Below, piece after piece: positions 52,725-61,304 of a stretch of 64,000 nt of DNA. This DNA comes from Geobacteraceae bacterium (GTDB lineage: Bacteria > Desulfobacterota > Desulfuromonadia > Geobacterales > Pseudopelobacteraceae). Every line of letters begins with the position of its first letter. The first letter of the stretch is position 1. The DNA is taken from positions 124,001 to 188,000 of the forward strand of contig JADKKR010000005.1 of NCBI GenBank assembly GCA_016720395.1, in the 5' to 3' direction. The notes beneath the pieces are model-generated. The model was not told the origin of the DNA. It was given only the letters and a program-made list of their open reading frames with translations, and made no database searches. The translations under genes and the position numbers were made by a program.

Positions 52725-52810
52725 TACATCGGCGGCTCCCGCGGCCACCGGTTCACATCTCACAGCGGAATAGATCAGCCTTTCGGCACTGTTTTACTGC
52801 CATGAAACAG

Positions 52811-52840
52811 GAAAGCCCTCGCTTGCACAGGAGGGCTTTC
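52811..52840 (+). terminator. Hairpin after OFA transporter gene
   Basis: GAAAGCCCTC-gcttgcacag-GAGGGCTTTC is a perfect 10-bp stem 86 bp after the stop. It is followed by GCATTTATAT, so the T-run is weak. Confidence 0.65.
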
Positions 52841-52948
52841 GCATTTATATGCTGCAGGCGACTTGTCTGTTTACTTTGCCAGGCAAATATTTTAAAGTCT
52901 GCGGACATTTTCAAATTTGAATCCCCACGGGGAAAGGAGAACATAGAA

Positions 52949-53323
52949 ATGGCAGCCATGTATTTCAGTAAAGAACACGAGTGGGTCAATGTGGACGGTG
53001 GAAAGGGAAAGGTCGGTATCAGTGATCATGCCGCTCACGAACTGGGGGATGTGACCTTCGTCGAACTGCCCAGGGTGGGCGCGACCGTAAAACAGTTCGG
53101 TCTTCTCGGCAGCATCGAGTCGGTCAAGGCTGCCAGCGATATCTATGCACCGGTCTCCGGTAAGGTGGTCGCGGTCAACAGTGCCCTGGATGTGACTCCG
53201 GAGCTTGTCAACGAGAGCGCTGAAGAAGCTGCCTGGATGGCCGAGATCGAGATTGCCGATGCCGCCGAGCTGCAGAACCTGATGACCAGAGAACAGTACG
53301 ATGCCTACCTGAAAACCTTATAG
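52949..53323 (+). CDS. gcvH: Glycine cleavage system H protein
   Basis: The 124-residue protein carries the lipoyl-lysine motif in LGSIESVKAASDIYAPVSG and the conserved opening YFSKEHEWVNVDGGKGKVGISDHAAHELGDVTFVELP. H protein shuttles the aminomethyl group between P, T and L proteins. ATG 52949 follows AAAGGAGA; upstream in-frame codons belong to an unrelated leader. It precedes gcvPA and gcvPB; gcvT is not in the window. No glycine riboswitch is seen upstream. Confidence 0.97.
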   Translation: MAAMYFSKEHEWVNVDGGKGKVGISDHAAHELGDVTFVELPRVGATVKQFGLLGSIESVKAASDIYAPVSGKVVAVNSALDVTPELVNESAEEAAWMAEIEIADAAELQNLMTREQYDAYLKTL

Positions 53324-53329
53324 GATATT

Positions 53330-53475
53330 TCTCTCACTCGCTCACTTCGTTCGCTAAAGCTCACGGCCAAAAGTAGGCGCTTCCAAGCGAGTTCTCAGAG
53401 AAACCCTACGCCGTTCAATGTAAATTATGTTATTTGCTCCGTGAGCTCTGAGCGCTCTGTGAGAGCAAAGAATTT
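53330..53475. repeat. Intergenic repeat between gcvH and gcvPA
   Basis: CTCACTCGCTCACTTCGTTC and AAAAGTAGGCGCTTCCAAGCGAG (the latter related to the 928-990 repeat) are followed by CCGTGAGCTCTGAGCGCTCTGTGAGAGC. The block relates to 35686-35820. It interrupts the gcv operon without a coding frame. Confidence 0.7.
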
Positions 53476-53488
53476 GGAGAATCAAGTC

Positions 53489-54835
53489 ATGAACGACAGC
53501 CATTACTGCCCCCATACCCCTGAAGAGATCAGCGAGATGCTCTCTGTCATCGGCGTTGCCAGTGTCGAGGAACTTTTCGCCCCGATCCCGGCGGCGCTTC
53601 GGGCCAAAGCACTCACGATTCCTGCGGGTATGTCCGAGTTTGAGACCCTTGCCAGGATGCAGGCCATTGCCGGAGAAAATACCCAGGGGATGACCCATTT
53701 CATCGGCGGTGGTTTTTATGATCATATCATCCCGTCCGTCATCGATCATCTTTCGGGCCGTGCGGAATTCTATACCGCCTACACCCCCTATCAGCCTGAA
53801 TGCTCCCAGGGGACGCTGCAGGCGCTCTTCGAGTACCAGACCGCCATCTGCCGCCTGACCGGGCTGGATGTTTCCAACGCCTCGCTCTACGACGGAGGCA
53901 CCGCCTGTGCCGAGGCTGCCATGATGGCCCTGCGCGTGACCGGCCGCAACCGGATCATCATCGACGGCAGCGTGAATCCCTTTTCGCGACAGGTGCTCAA
54001 GACCTACCTGTTCAACCTGGACGTGGATATCGTAGAAATTGCTCCGCTGGGCGGGGCCCTGGACCGCAGCGGACTGGCTGCTGTGCTCGATGAGACCGTA
54101 GCAGCGGTGCTGGTGCAGAACCCCAACTTCTTCGGAACAGTCGATGACTTCACCGCCCTGGCGGATACGGTGCACTCACTGGGCGGCCTGCTGATCGCTT
54201 CGGTCTACCCGGTCTCCCTGGGAATTCTTAAATCCCCGGGCGAGATGGGGGTCGATATCGCGGTCGGCGACGGGCAGAGCCTGGGCAATCCGCTCTCCTT
54301 CGGCGGGCCGTCCTTCGGCTTCATCGCCGCAAAAAAAACCTTTATCCGCAACATGCCGGGGCGCATCGTCGGTGAGACCGTCGACCGCAACGGCAAGCGC
54401 GGCTTCGTGCTGACCCTGCAGGCCCGCGAGCAGCATATCAAGCGCCACAAGGCAACCTCCAACATCTGCAGTAACCAGGGGCTGTGCGCCCTGCGCGGAC
54501 TGATCTTCCTCTCATCCGTCGGAAGGCAGGGACTGGCCGACATGGCCCTTCTCAACCGCGACAAGGCCGAGTACGCCAAGGCCAGGCTGGCAGCCATCCC
54601 CGGCGTGTCCGTACTTCAGACTGCGCCGACCTTCAACGAGTTTACCCTTGTGCTTCCCGTGTCAGCCGAGACAGTTGTCTGCGGCATGCTCAAGGAAGGT
54701 GTTTCAGCCGGTGTACCGCTGGGACGGTACTACTCCGGCAGCGACAACTGCCTGGTGGTGACGGTGACGGAGAAACGCAGCAAAAAGGAAATTGACCACT
54801 TTGCCGGACTTCTGGAGGCGGCGCTATGCAACTGA
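53489..54835 (+). CDS. gcvPA: Glycine dehydrogenase (decarboxylating) subunit 1
   Basis: This is the N-terminal half of the PLP-dependent P protein, which decarboxylates glycine. The 448-residue product has YHYTPEEI-like HYCPHTPEEISEML, GGGFYDHIIPSVIDHLSGRAEFYTAYTPYQPECSQGTLQALFEYQT and GQSLGNPLSFGGPSFG, all conserved in the split family. ATG 53489 follows GGAGA. It overlaps gcvPB by 10 bp. Splitting into PA and PB is normal in this group of bacteria. Confidence 0.97.
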   Translation: MNDSHYCPHTPEEISEMLSVIGVASVEELFAPIPAALRAKALTIPAGMSEFETLARMQAIAGENTQGMTHFIGGGFYDHIIPSVIDHLSGRAEFYTAYTPYQPECSQGTLQALFEYQTAICRLTGLDVSNASLYDGGTACAEAAMMALRVTGRNRIIIDGSVNPFSRQVLKTYLFNLDVDIVEIAPLGGALDRSGLAAVLDETVAAVLVQNPNFFGTVDDFTALADTVHSLGGLLIASVYPVSLGILKSPGEMGVDIAVGDGQSLGNPLSFGGPSFGFIAAKKTFIRNMPGRIVGETVDRNGKRGFVLTLQAREQHIKRHKATSNICSNQGLCALRGLIFLSSVGRQGLADMALLNRDKAEYAKARLAAIPGVSVLQTAPTFNEFTLVLPVSAETVVCGMLKEGVSAGVPLGRYYSGSDNCLVVTVTEKRSKKEIDHFAGLLEAALCN

Positions 54836-56274
54836 TCTATGAAAAATCCGTTCCCGGCCGTCGCGGTGTGAAGCTGCCGGCCTCCGACGTGCCGGCTGCC
54901 GCTGCGCTTCCGTCCGGTCTGCTGCGGGCCGAAGCTGCCGGACTGGCTGAAGTCTCCGAGCTTGATCTGGTGAGGCACTTCACCAACCTGTCGCGTCGCA
55001 ACTTCTCGGTGGATACCAACTTCTACCCGCTCGGCTCCTGCACCATGAAGTACAACGCCAAGGTGCTGGAGAACGCGGCCGTCCTGTTCGCACCGTTTCA
55101 TCCCATGACGGCACTGCTGCCGGGAGGTTCGGATTTCTGCCAGGGTACGCTGGGGATGCTCCATGACCTGGGCGGGATGCTGGCCGACATCACCGGCATG
55201 GACGAGGTTACTACACAGCCGCTGGCAGGTGCCCACGGAGAAATGACCGGCATCCTGCTGATCGCGGCCTACCATGCGGCCAGGGGCAACAAGGCCAAAA
55301 AGAAATACGTGGTGGTTCCCGATTCGTCCCATGGCACCAATCCCGCTTCGGCCGCCATTGCCGGTTACGAGATCATCACCGTACCGACGGCGCCTTATGG
55401 CGACATGGACCTGGAGCTGTTCAAAAAGGCCATGACCGACGAGGTGGCGGCGGTCATGATGACCTGCCCCAATACTCTGGGACTGTTCAATCCCCACATC
55501 AAAGAGATCAGCGACATCGCACACTCGCACGATGCCCTGATGTATTACGACGGTGCCAACCTGAATGCCATCATGGGCAAGGTCAAGCCGGGCGACGTCG
55601 GTTTCGACGTGATCCACGTTAACCTGCACAAGACCTTCGGCACGCCCCACGGCGGCGGAGGACCCGGTTCCGGGCCGGTGGGAGTCAAGAAGTCACTGAT
55701 CCCCTATCTGCCGCAGCCGCGCATCATCAGGGACGGACAGGGCCGGTACCAGCTTGATGTCAAGCACGACACCTCTATCGGGCGCACAGCCAACTTCTTC
55801 GGTAACTTCGGGGTCATGGTCAAGGCCTACGCCTATATGATCATGCTGGGGAGCGAGGGGTTGATCCGGGTTTCCGAGCAGGCGGTTCTGAATGCCAACT
55901 ACATCATGGAACGGCTGAAGCCATACTATGACCTGCCCTACGACCAGACCTGCATGCATGAGTGCGTCTTCTCGGCCTCCCGGCAGCTCGCCCATGGTGT
56001 CCACGCCATAGACATCGCCAAATTTCTGATCGATCGCGGTTACCATCCTCCCACGGTCTACTTCCCGATGATCGTCAAGGAAGCCATCATGATCGAGCCG
56101 ACCGAGACGGAGAGCAAGGCCACCATGGATGCCTTTATCGAAGTGATGATCGAAGCGGCGGTGACCGCCGAGACCGATCCCCAGGCGCTGCATGACGCCC
56201 CTCTGACCATGCCGATATCACGTCTGGATGAGACCAAGGCCGCCCGCGAGCAGAACGTCTGCTGCCAGTGGTGA
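54826..56274 (+). CDS. gcvPB: Glycine dehydrogenase (decarboxylating) subunit 2
   Basis: The 482-residue PLP-binding half has the lysine in VNLHKTFGTPHGGGGPGSGPVGV and conserved LPLGSCTMKYNAK-like FYPLGSCTMKYNAKVLEN, GAHGEMTGILLI, and DSSHGTNPASAAIAGY. It pairs with gcvPA. A strong terminator follows at 56304-56348. Confidence 0.97.
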   Translation: MQLIYEKSVPGRRGVKLPASDVPAAAALPSGLLRAEAAGLAEVSELDLVRHFTNLSRRNFSVDTNFYPLGSCTMKYNAKVLENAAVLFAPFHPMTALLPGGSDFCQGTLGMLHDLGGMLADITGMDEVTTQPLAGAHGEMTGILLIAAYHAARGNKAKKKYVVVPDSSHGTNPASAAIAGYEIITVPTAPYGDMDLELFKKAMTDEVAAVMMTCPNTLGLFNPHIKEISDIAHSHDALMYYDGANLNAIMGKVKPGDVGFDVIHVNLHKTFGTPHGGGGPGSGPVGVKKSLIPYLPQPRIIRDGQGRYQLDVKHDTSIGRTANFFGNFGVMVKAYAYMIMLGSEGLIRVSEQAVLNANYIMERLKPYYDLPYDQTCMHECVFSASRQLAHGVHAIDIAKFLIDRGYHPPTVYFPMIVKEAIMIEPTETESKATMDAFIEVMIEAAVTAETDPQALHDAPLTMPISRLDETKAAREQNVCCQW

Positions 56275-56303
56275 GAAATCCCTGAAAGTAGCAACTGATT
56301 CCG

Positions 56304-56348
56304 GCGCCCCATTGATACATTACTGTCATCTATGGGGCGCTTTTTTTT
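56304..56348 (+). terminator. Rho-independent terminator after gcvPB
   Basis: GCGCCCCAT pairs with ATGGGGCGC around a 19-base loop, followed by eight T residues. Confidence 0.9.
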
Positions 56349-56400
56349 GAGGATGATGACAGCAGGGAAGGGTGCTGGTGCCCGACAGCCGGAAACAGGG

Positions 56401-56769
56401 TCAGAAAAGCTGCAGGGGAGCAGATCTGTCCTCGCCCTGTGAGTCGTCAAGCCCCTGATCTTCACAGAGAAACGCCGCCTGTTTCCACGGTATCTCTGCA
56501 TGCGTATCGCCGCAGCGGTCGCAGGTAATGAGCGGTATCAGGGCCGAGATGTAGAAGCGGATGTTGAGGTGGTTTTCATGCAGCCAACGGGCCTTGCTTG
56601 AACCGGAAGGGAGTTTGAGCGCTCCGCAGGTGGTGCATGAAAATCTGCTCCCCTTGCGGCTGCGAATATGAAGTTCTATGTCTCCGCTTCGCTCGTCCAC
56701 GGTTATATTCAGTATGCGCCAGGTGGAAGAAAGGCCGAGAATAGCTGAGTAGAACGAATAATCTTGCAT
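56401..56769 (-). CDS. ISL3-transposase-like zinc-finger protein, truncated
   Basis: The 122-residue protein resembles only the N-terminal zinc-binding region of ISL3/IS204-type transposases, which normally exceed 400 residues: ILNITVDERSGDIELHIRSRKG, CTTCGALK and CDRCGDTHAEIPWKQ. ATG 56769 is preferred to an upstream in-frame codon because the MQDYSFYSAILGLSSTWRI start fits the family. It ends at its own stop with an acidic, non-transposase tail. No catalytic domain or terminal inverted repeats are seen. It may be a relic or a domesticated DNA-binding protein. Confidence 0.75.
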   Translation of the reverse strand: MQDYSFYSAILGLSSTWRILNITVDERSGDIELHIRSRKGSRFSCTTCGALKLPSGSSKARWLHENHLNIRFYISALIPLITCDRCGDTHAEIPWKQAAFLCEDQGLDDSQGEDRSAPLQLF

Positions 56770-57101
56770 GGTGCCACCCGCCACTTTCACTACAGAGCGC
56801 TAAATAATGTTTGATACTTATACATTATATGTGCCATGTTCTAATGGCAGACTTAACATATCGAATAATCAGCTGATGTCCGTGAATTGCTGATTGACTT
56901 ACTCGGTAACTTGTTTGTATGGTGATAGATGAGGCTGATTGGTGTCGCAAACAGCTCAGGCTTGCGTGTACTGGGCTCGCTGGCGGTTCATTGCAATAGT
57001 TTCGGATGTTTGGATATTGGCAGGGGTCGATCCGAACCGGGTGAGGAAGTGCGGGCTGTTTTTTTTGTATGCGCAGCATTGCTGCTTGAGAAAGGAGTGG
57101 C
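56770..57101. other. Divergent spacer, no clear element
   Basis: 332 bp between the zinc-finger gene and the kinase gene. AT-rich near 56800-56900. GAAAGGAG (57090-57097) serves the kinase start. A sigma-54-like TGGCGGTTCATTGC at 56981 has one base too short spacing. Nothing else is recognised. Confidence 0.5.
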
Positions 57102-59192
57102 ATGAATTCCGAGAGTGAACAGAGCAAAGACCCGCTGAAAAAAACGGTTGTTTTTCTGAGTGACAGCAACAGGCAGTTTGTCCTGTCGCCGGTTCGCCTT
57201 ATGACAACCCTTTTGCTGTCCATCTTTGTCATCGAAACGCTCGTCATGATCGTACTCGAAGATAAAGAACCCGTGGGGTGGAAGGAGACCCTGATCGATT
57301 CATGGGTCCTGACAGCCACACTCTTTGTAATTCTGTATTACACCCTGTTCAAGCCTCTTGTTGCGCTGGTTGAAGATTATAAACTCAAAGAGATCGAGCT
57401 GAAAAGTTATCAGGAATACCTCGAAGACGAGATTCAGGAACGTTTGCGGTCAGAGGCGGCACTGAATGAAACAAAGGCCATTCTTCAGGCTGCCATGGAC
57501 CAGAGCCCTGCCGGCATTGCAATTGCCAATGCTCCCGACGGGTCGCTGCGCTATGTGAACGATGCCGGACTCTTCATTCGCGGTTCTGACCGCAGGACTC
57601 TGGTCGAAGGTGTTTCCATCGAAGAGTATGTTGACCGCTGGCAACTGCTTGATATTGACCGGATTCCGCTGAAACCTGAAGACACCCCTCTGGCACGCGT
57701 GATACACTCCGGCGAAACATGCAGCAGGGAGATCATTATCCGGAGAGGCCCGGATGATGATAGGACAGTCATCGTTAATGCCGCGCCGATCAGGAATGAA
57801 ACTGGCGAGATCGTGGCCGGTGTCGGGGTATTCCTGGATATCACCGAACGCATCCGCGCGGAAGAAGAGCTCAGGCTCTATCAGAATCAACTTGAGAAGA
57901 TGGTACAGGAGCGATCGCGGGATCTGGAAGAGACGACTCATAGCCTCAAGCTGGAAAATGAAGAGAATGTCAAGGCCAAGACGGCGCTGCTCGAGAGCGA
58001 AGATCGTTTCCGGCAGATATTTGAACAGAGCGAAGATGCCATTGTCCTGATAGATCCCCTCAACAATGCGATTATCGACGTCAACCCCACTGCCGAACGC
58101 ATCTTCCGGAAAAATCGGGGAGATCTGCTGGCTGGCGGTCTGCCGGTGCTGTGCGGCATGGGCAGCTATAAACACCTGGTGCCCGCACTTGACCAGATCA
58201 ACCTGGATAACTGTCCCGGTATGATTGAAAAGTTCGAATGCCTTCTGGCCTCGGGAGAATCACGCGTTCTCTCATTCCATGGGAAGAAGATCCCGCTTCA
58301 AGGCTCCGATGTCATTTACACGACCTTCCGCGACATCACCACCCGTATCCGCCTGGAGGAACAGGCGCTGGAGATTCAGGCCCGACTGATCCATGCCAAC
58401 CGGATGACCTCGCTGGGGACCATGGTCAGCAGTGTTGCCCATGAAATCAATAACCCGAACAACTTTCTGCTCATGAATGCCGGAATCATAAAGCATGCCT
58501 GGGATGACATCGCTCCGCTCATGGAAGAACATTTCGACAGCAATGGTGACTTTCCCGTTGCAAAATCAATGTGGAGCGAGGCGCGCACCTTTATCCCCGA
58601 CGCAATCGACGGCCTCAGGCAGGGGGCCCTCAGGATCAGTGATATTGTGGGAAACCTTAAGGAGTACGGTCGCGATGACCGTTTCAAGCGTGAATCAGTG
58701 GCTGATGTGAATGCCGTGGTGCAATTGTCAGCCTCGATTCTCAGTCATCTGATTTCAAGTTCGACCCGCAGGTTCACGCTCGAACTTGCCGAAGGTGTTC
58801 CGCCGGCCAGGGGAAGTGCGCGACAACTGGAACAGGTCGTGATAAACCTGATCCAGAACGCGCTCCTGGCACTGCCTGATGACGAGCATGGGGTACGGGT
58901 GGCCACAGGGGTTGACCCTGACAGCGGTCAGGTGCTGATCATGGTCTCTGACGAGGGGAGCGGCATACCGCCGGAGATCGCCGCCCGGATCATGGAACCG
59001 TTCTTCACCACCCGGTTGGAAAAGGGTGGAACCGGCCTGGGGCTTGCCATAAGCTCTACTATCGTCAAGGAACATGGCGGCAGCATCGAATTCAGTTCCG
59101 AGCAGGGCAGGGGGACGACCTTCACCGTTCGTTTGAGCAGGACGGCATCATCACTACACGACACGCAGCATAACGAGGTGAATCATGTTTAG
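57102..59192 (+). CDS. Membrane-anchored PAS-PAS sensor histidine kinase
   Basis: The 696-residue protein has two N-terminal transmembrane helices (about 39-55 and 66-84) with almost no periplasmic loop, a coiled-coil, a first PAS (AAMDQSPAGIAIANAPDGSLRYVNDAG) with PAC region ERIRAEEELRLYQ, another coiled-coil, a second PAS (FRQIFEQSEDAIVLIDPLNNAIIDVNPTAERIF), HisKA with SVAHEINNPNNFLLMNAG and HATPase_c with NLIQNALLAL and GGTGLGLAISSTIV. Sensing appears intracellular or in the membrane. It overlaps the regulator gene by 8 bp. Confidence 0.94.
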   Translation: MNSESEQSKDPLKKTVVFLSDSNRQFVLSPVRLMTTLLLSIFVIETLVMIVLEDKEPVGWKETLIDSWVLTATLFVILYYTLFKPLVALVEDYKLKEIELKSYQEYLEDEIQERLRSEAALNETKAILQAAMDQSPAGIAIANAPDGSLRYVNDAGLFIRGSDRRTLVEGVSIEEYVDRWQLLDIDRIPLKPEDTPLARVIHSGETCSREIIIRRGPDDDRTVIVNAAPIRNETGEIVAGVGVFLDITERIRAEEELRLYQNQLEKMVQERSRDLEETTHSLKLENEENVKAKTALLESEDRFRQIFEQSEDAIVLIDPLNNAIIDVNPTAERIFRKNRGDLLAGGLPVLCGMGSYKHLVPALDQINLDNCPGMIEKFECLLASGESRVLSFHGKKIPLQGSDVIYTTFRDITTRIRLEEQALEIQARLIHANRMTSLGTMVSSVAHEINNPNNFLLMNAGIIKHAWDDIAPLMEEHFDSNGDFPVAKSMWSEARTFIPDAIDGLRQGALRISDIVGNLKEYGRDDRFKRESVADVNAVVQLSASILSHLISSSTRRFTLELAEGVPPARGSARQLEQVVINLIQNALLALPDDEHGVRVATGVDPDSGQVLIMVSDEGSGIPPEIAARIMEPFFTTRLEKGGTGLGLAISSTIVKEHGGSIEFSSEQGRGTTFTVRLSRTASSLHDTQHNEVNHV

Positions 59193-60615
59193 AACGAATC
59201 CGGGCCGCGTACTGATTGTGGATGACGAGATCAACACACTCAAGGCCTCTGCAACGATACTTAAAATGAACGGCTTTAGTGATGTCGTGACAGAATCCGA
59301 CAGCCGCCGCGTACTTGATGCAATGAAAGCCGGTGGCGTCGATGTCGTCATGCTTGACCTGTTCATGCCGCATATCAGCGGCATGGAACTGTTGCCGCTC
59401 CTGCGGGAACAGTATCCGCAGGTACCGGTCATTATAGTGACCGCCGCCTACGAACTGGAGCGGGCCGTGGAGTGCATCAGGTCGGGAGCCTTTGACTATC
59501 TGGTCAAGCCGGTGGAACCTGAGCGCATGATGATCACTCTGCAGAAGGCTTTTGAATGCAGCACACTGCATGACCAGGTGGCCAGCCTGCGCGACCATCT
59601 GGTGGAAGACCGGCTTGATCATCCCGATGTGTTCGAGGATATCGTTTCCTGCAGCCGCAAGATGCGCTCGGTCTTCCAGTATCTGGAAGTGATTGCAAAA
59701 TCTCCCCAGCCGGTGCTGATCACCGGAGAATCCGGCACCGGCAAGGAATTGGTGGCACGGGCCATCCACCGCCTGAGCGGCTGCAGGGGGGAACTGGTAT
59801 CCGTCAACCTGGCCGGCCTGGATGATACGATGTTCTCCGATACACTCTTCGGCCATAAGAAGGGTGCGTTTACCGGCGCTGACCAGATTCGTGAAGGTTT
59901 GATCGTCAAGGCGTCCAAAGGTGTCATTCTGCTGGACGAGATCGGCGATCTGGGCGAGTCTTCGCAGATCAGGCTGCTGCGCCTGATTCAGGAGCGCGAA
60001 TTCTATCCGGTTGGTTCGGATACGCCGCGCAAATCAGAGACCCGCATCGTCTGTGCCAGCCATAAGAATCTCAAGGAACTGGTCGCCCAGGGGCGCTTCC
60101 GTAACGATCTCTTCTACCGGTTGAACGTTCACCATGTTGAGCTGCCCCCTCTGAGAAGCCGCAAGGAGGATATCCCGCTTCTTCTGGAGCACTTTATCCG
60201 ACAGGCTGCCAAAGCCCTCGCAATCAGCCCTCCCTCCTATCCGAAAGAGCTGCTTGATCTCCTGGCAATCTATCATTTTCCCGGAAATGTACGCGAACTG
60301 CAGGGGATTGTCTTCGATGCGGTCGCACGCAGTAAAGCCGGCAAGTTGTCACAGGAACCCTTTCGCCAGGTAATGACCGACAGCCGTACGCAGATAGCCG
60401 TGCCAACAGCTTCCGGCACCCCGGGTCAGGATCCGCGCCTGGGCATGCTGGAGGAGGTCTGGGGACATTTCCCCACCCTCCGTGAGGCAGAGAGCTTCCT
60501 GATCGACTATGCCCTCAAGGCTTCACAAGGCAACCAGGGGACCGCCGCAACCATGCTGGGACTTAAACGCCAGACCTTGAACATGCGCCTCAAAGCCAAG
60601 GAACAGCGCAAATAA
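59185..60615 (+). CDS. NtrC-family sigma-54 response regulator
   Basis: The 476-residue protein has a receiver (phospho-Asp in VVMLDLFMPHISG, Lys in DYLVKPVEP), an AAA+ domain with GESGTGKEL, canonical GAFTGA, GVILLDEIGDLG and FRNDLFYRLNVH, and a FIS-type helix-turn-helix near the end (NQGTAATMLGLKRQTLNMRLKAK). Its gene is followed by a strong terminator and then a sigma-54-like promoter at 60998, making the tatA/multicopper-oxidase operon its most likely target. Confidence 0.95.
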   Translation: MFRTNPGRVLIVDDEINTLKASATILKMNGFSDVVTESDSRRVLDAMKAGGVDVVMLDLFMPHISGMELLPLLREQYPQVPVIIVTAAYELERAVECIRSGAFDYLVKPVEPERMMITLQKAFECSTLHDQVASLRDHLVEDRLDHPDVFEDIVSCSRKMRSVFQYLEVIAKSPQPVLITGESGTGKELVARAIHRLSGCRGELVSVNLAGLDDTMFSDTLFGHKKGAFTGADQIREGLIVKASKGVILLDEIGDLGESSQIRLLRLIQEREFYPVGSDTPRKSETRIVCASHKNLKELVAQGRFRNDLFYRLNVHHVELPPLRSRKEDIPLLLEHFIRQAAKALAISPPSYPKELLDLLAIYHFPGNVRELQGIVFDAVARSKAGKLSQEPFRQVMTDSRTQIAVPTASGTPGQDPRLGMLEEVWGHFPTLREAESFLIDYALKASQGNQGTAATMLGLKRQTLNMRLKAKEQRK

Positions 60616-60645
60616 ATTCTCCGGGGAGTATGTGACCCTGAAAAG

Positions 60646-60677
60646 TGGGCTCTGGCATCTGCCAGGGCCCATTTTTT
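60646..60677 (+). terminator. Rho-independent terminator after regulator gene
   Basis: TGGGCTCTGGCA pairs with TGCCAGGGCCCA (one G-T pair) around a very tight loop, followed by TTTTTT. It separates the two-component genes from the oxidase operon. Confidence 0.9.
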
Positions 60678-60997
60678 ATGGAATCGATGCATCACGGCAA
60701 CCGCCCTTGGACCAGCCTGCACCAGGATCAAAGCTCTCCGTTTTACCTGCCCGCCCGCGTACGATTTTCTCGAGTCACGCCAATCAAAAACAGGACACAG
60801 GATCGTCTGCCGCGTCTGCAAATAATTTGGCAGAAGCATTAGGCGGAAATGTATTAAAAATCCTATAAAATCATACAGATACAGTCATGGATTCTCAATG
60901 GGTGTTAAACGCTGCATAGAGTGGAAAAGAAGAAACAGTGTAGCGAAATTATGCATAACATGCTGTATATAAACAGTAAATTAGACGTGCCATGATG
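60678..60997. other. Upstream region of the oxidase operon
   Basis: About 320 bp with no supported gene. It becomes AT-rich after 60840 and contains TTATGCATAA and CATGCTGTATAT segments that could serve as regulator-binding sites, though no convincing paired enhancer repeat is seen. Confidence 0.4.
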
Positions 60998-61012
60998 TGG
61001 CATGCTTCATGC
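60998..61012 (+). promoter_or_regulatory. Sigma-54-like promoter of the tatA/oxidase operon
   Basis: TGGCATGCTTCATGC has GG and GC exactly 12 bp apart and departs from the consensus (TGGCACG, N4, TTGC) at two positions (C-to-T and T-to-A). The predicted start is about 61024, giving a leader of 25 bp to tatA with a GGGAGG ribosome site. It lies directly downstream of a sigma-54 activator gene. Confidence 0.75.
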
Positions 61013-61048
61013 TTTTTAGTTTTTTAGAAAATTTTAGGGAGGTATGTA

Positions 61049-61237
61049 ATGTTCGGATTCGGATTACCTGAGATGTTGATCGTGCTTACCATTGTACTTG
61101 TTGTGTTCGGTGCGGGAAGACTGCCCGAAATCGCCAGCTCAATGGGCAAGAGCATCACGAATTTCAAAAAAGCTGCAAATGGCAAGGACGAGATCGAGAT
61201 CAATGCCAAAAAGGAAAGCGATAACAGGGAAACCTAG
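61049..61237 (+). CDS. tatA: Twin-arginine translocase subunit TatA
   Basis: The 62-residue protein has the TatA layout: a short N-terminal segment, a transmembrane helix (LPEMLIVLTIVLVVFGAG), the FGxxRLPE hinge (GAGRLPEIASSMGKS) and an amphipathic helix (ITNFKKAANGKDE) with a charged tail. TatA forms the translocation pore for folded proteins. No tatB or tatC is adjacent, so it is probably an extra copy dedicated to the Tat-signal oxidase that follows 67 bp downstream. Confidence 0.95.
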   Translation: MFGFGLPEMLIVLTIVLVVFGAGRLPEIASSMGKSITNFKKAANGKDEIEINAKKESDNRET

Positions 61238-61304
61238 TCGTTTTAGCTGTTCTTGGAATAGTTAGCCGCGAGTCTAAAAAATATATGAAGCGAAGGAGAG
61301 AGCG

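Noticed and set aside
52841..52948. Glycine riboswitch upstream of gcvH
   Set aside because: The expected tandem aptamer signatures are not present in 108 bp. Only a short hairpin-like CCCCACGGGG is seen.
56981..56994. TGGCGGTTCATTGC as a sigma-54 promoter for the kinase gene
   Set aside because: GG to GC spacing is 11 bp, one short of the strict 12, and the TGGCA element is incomplete.
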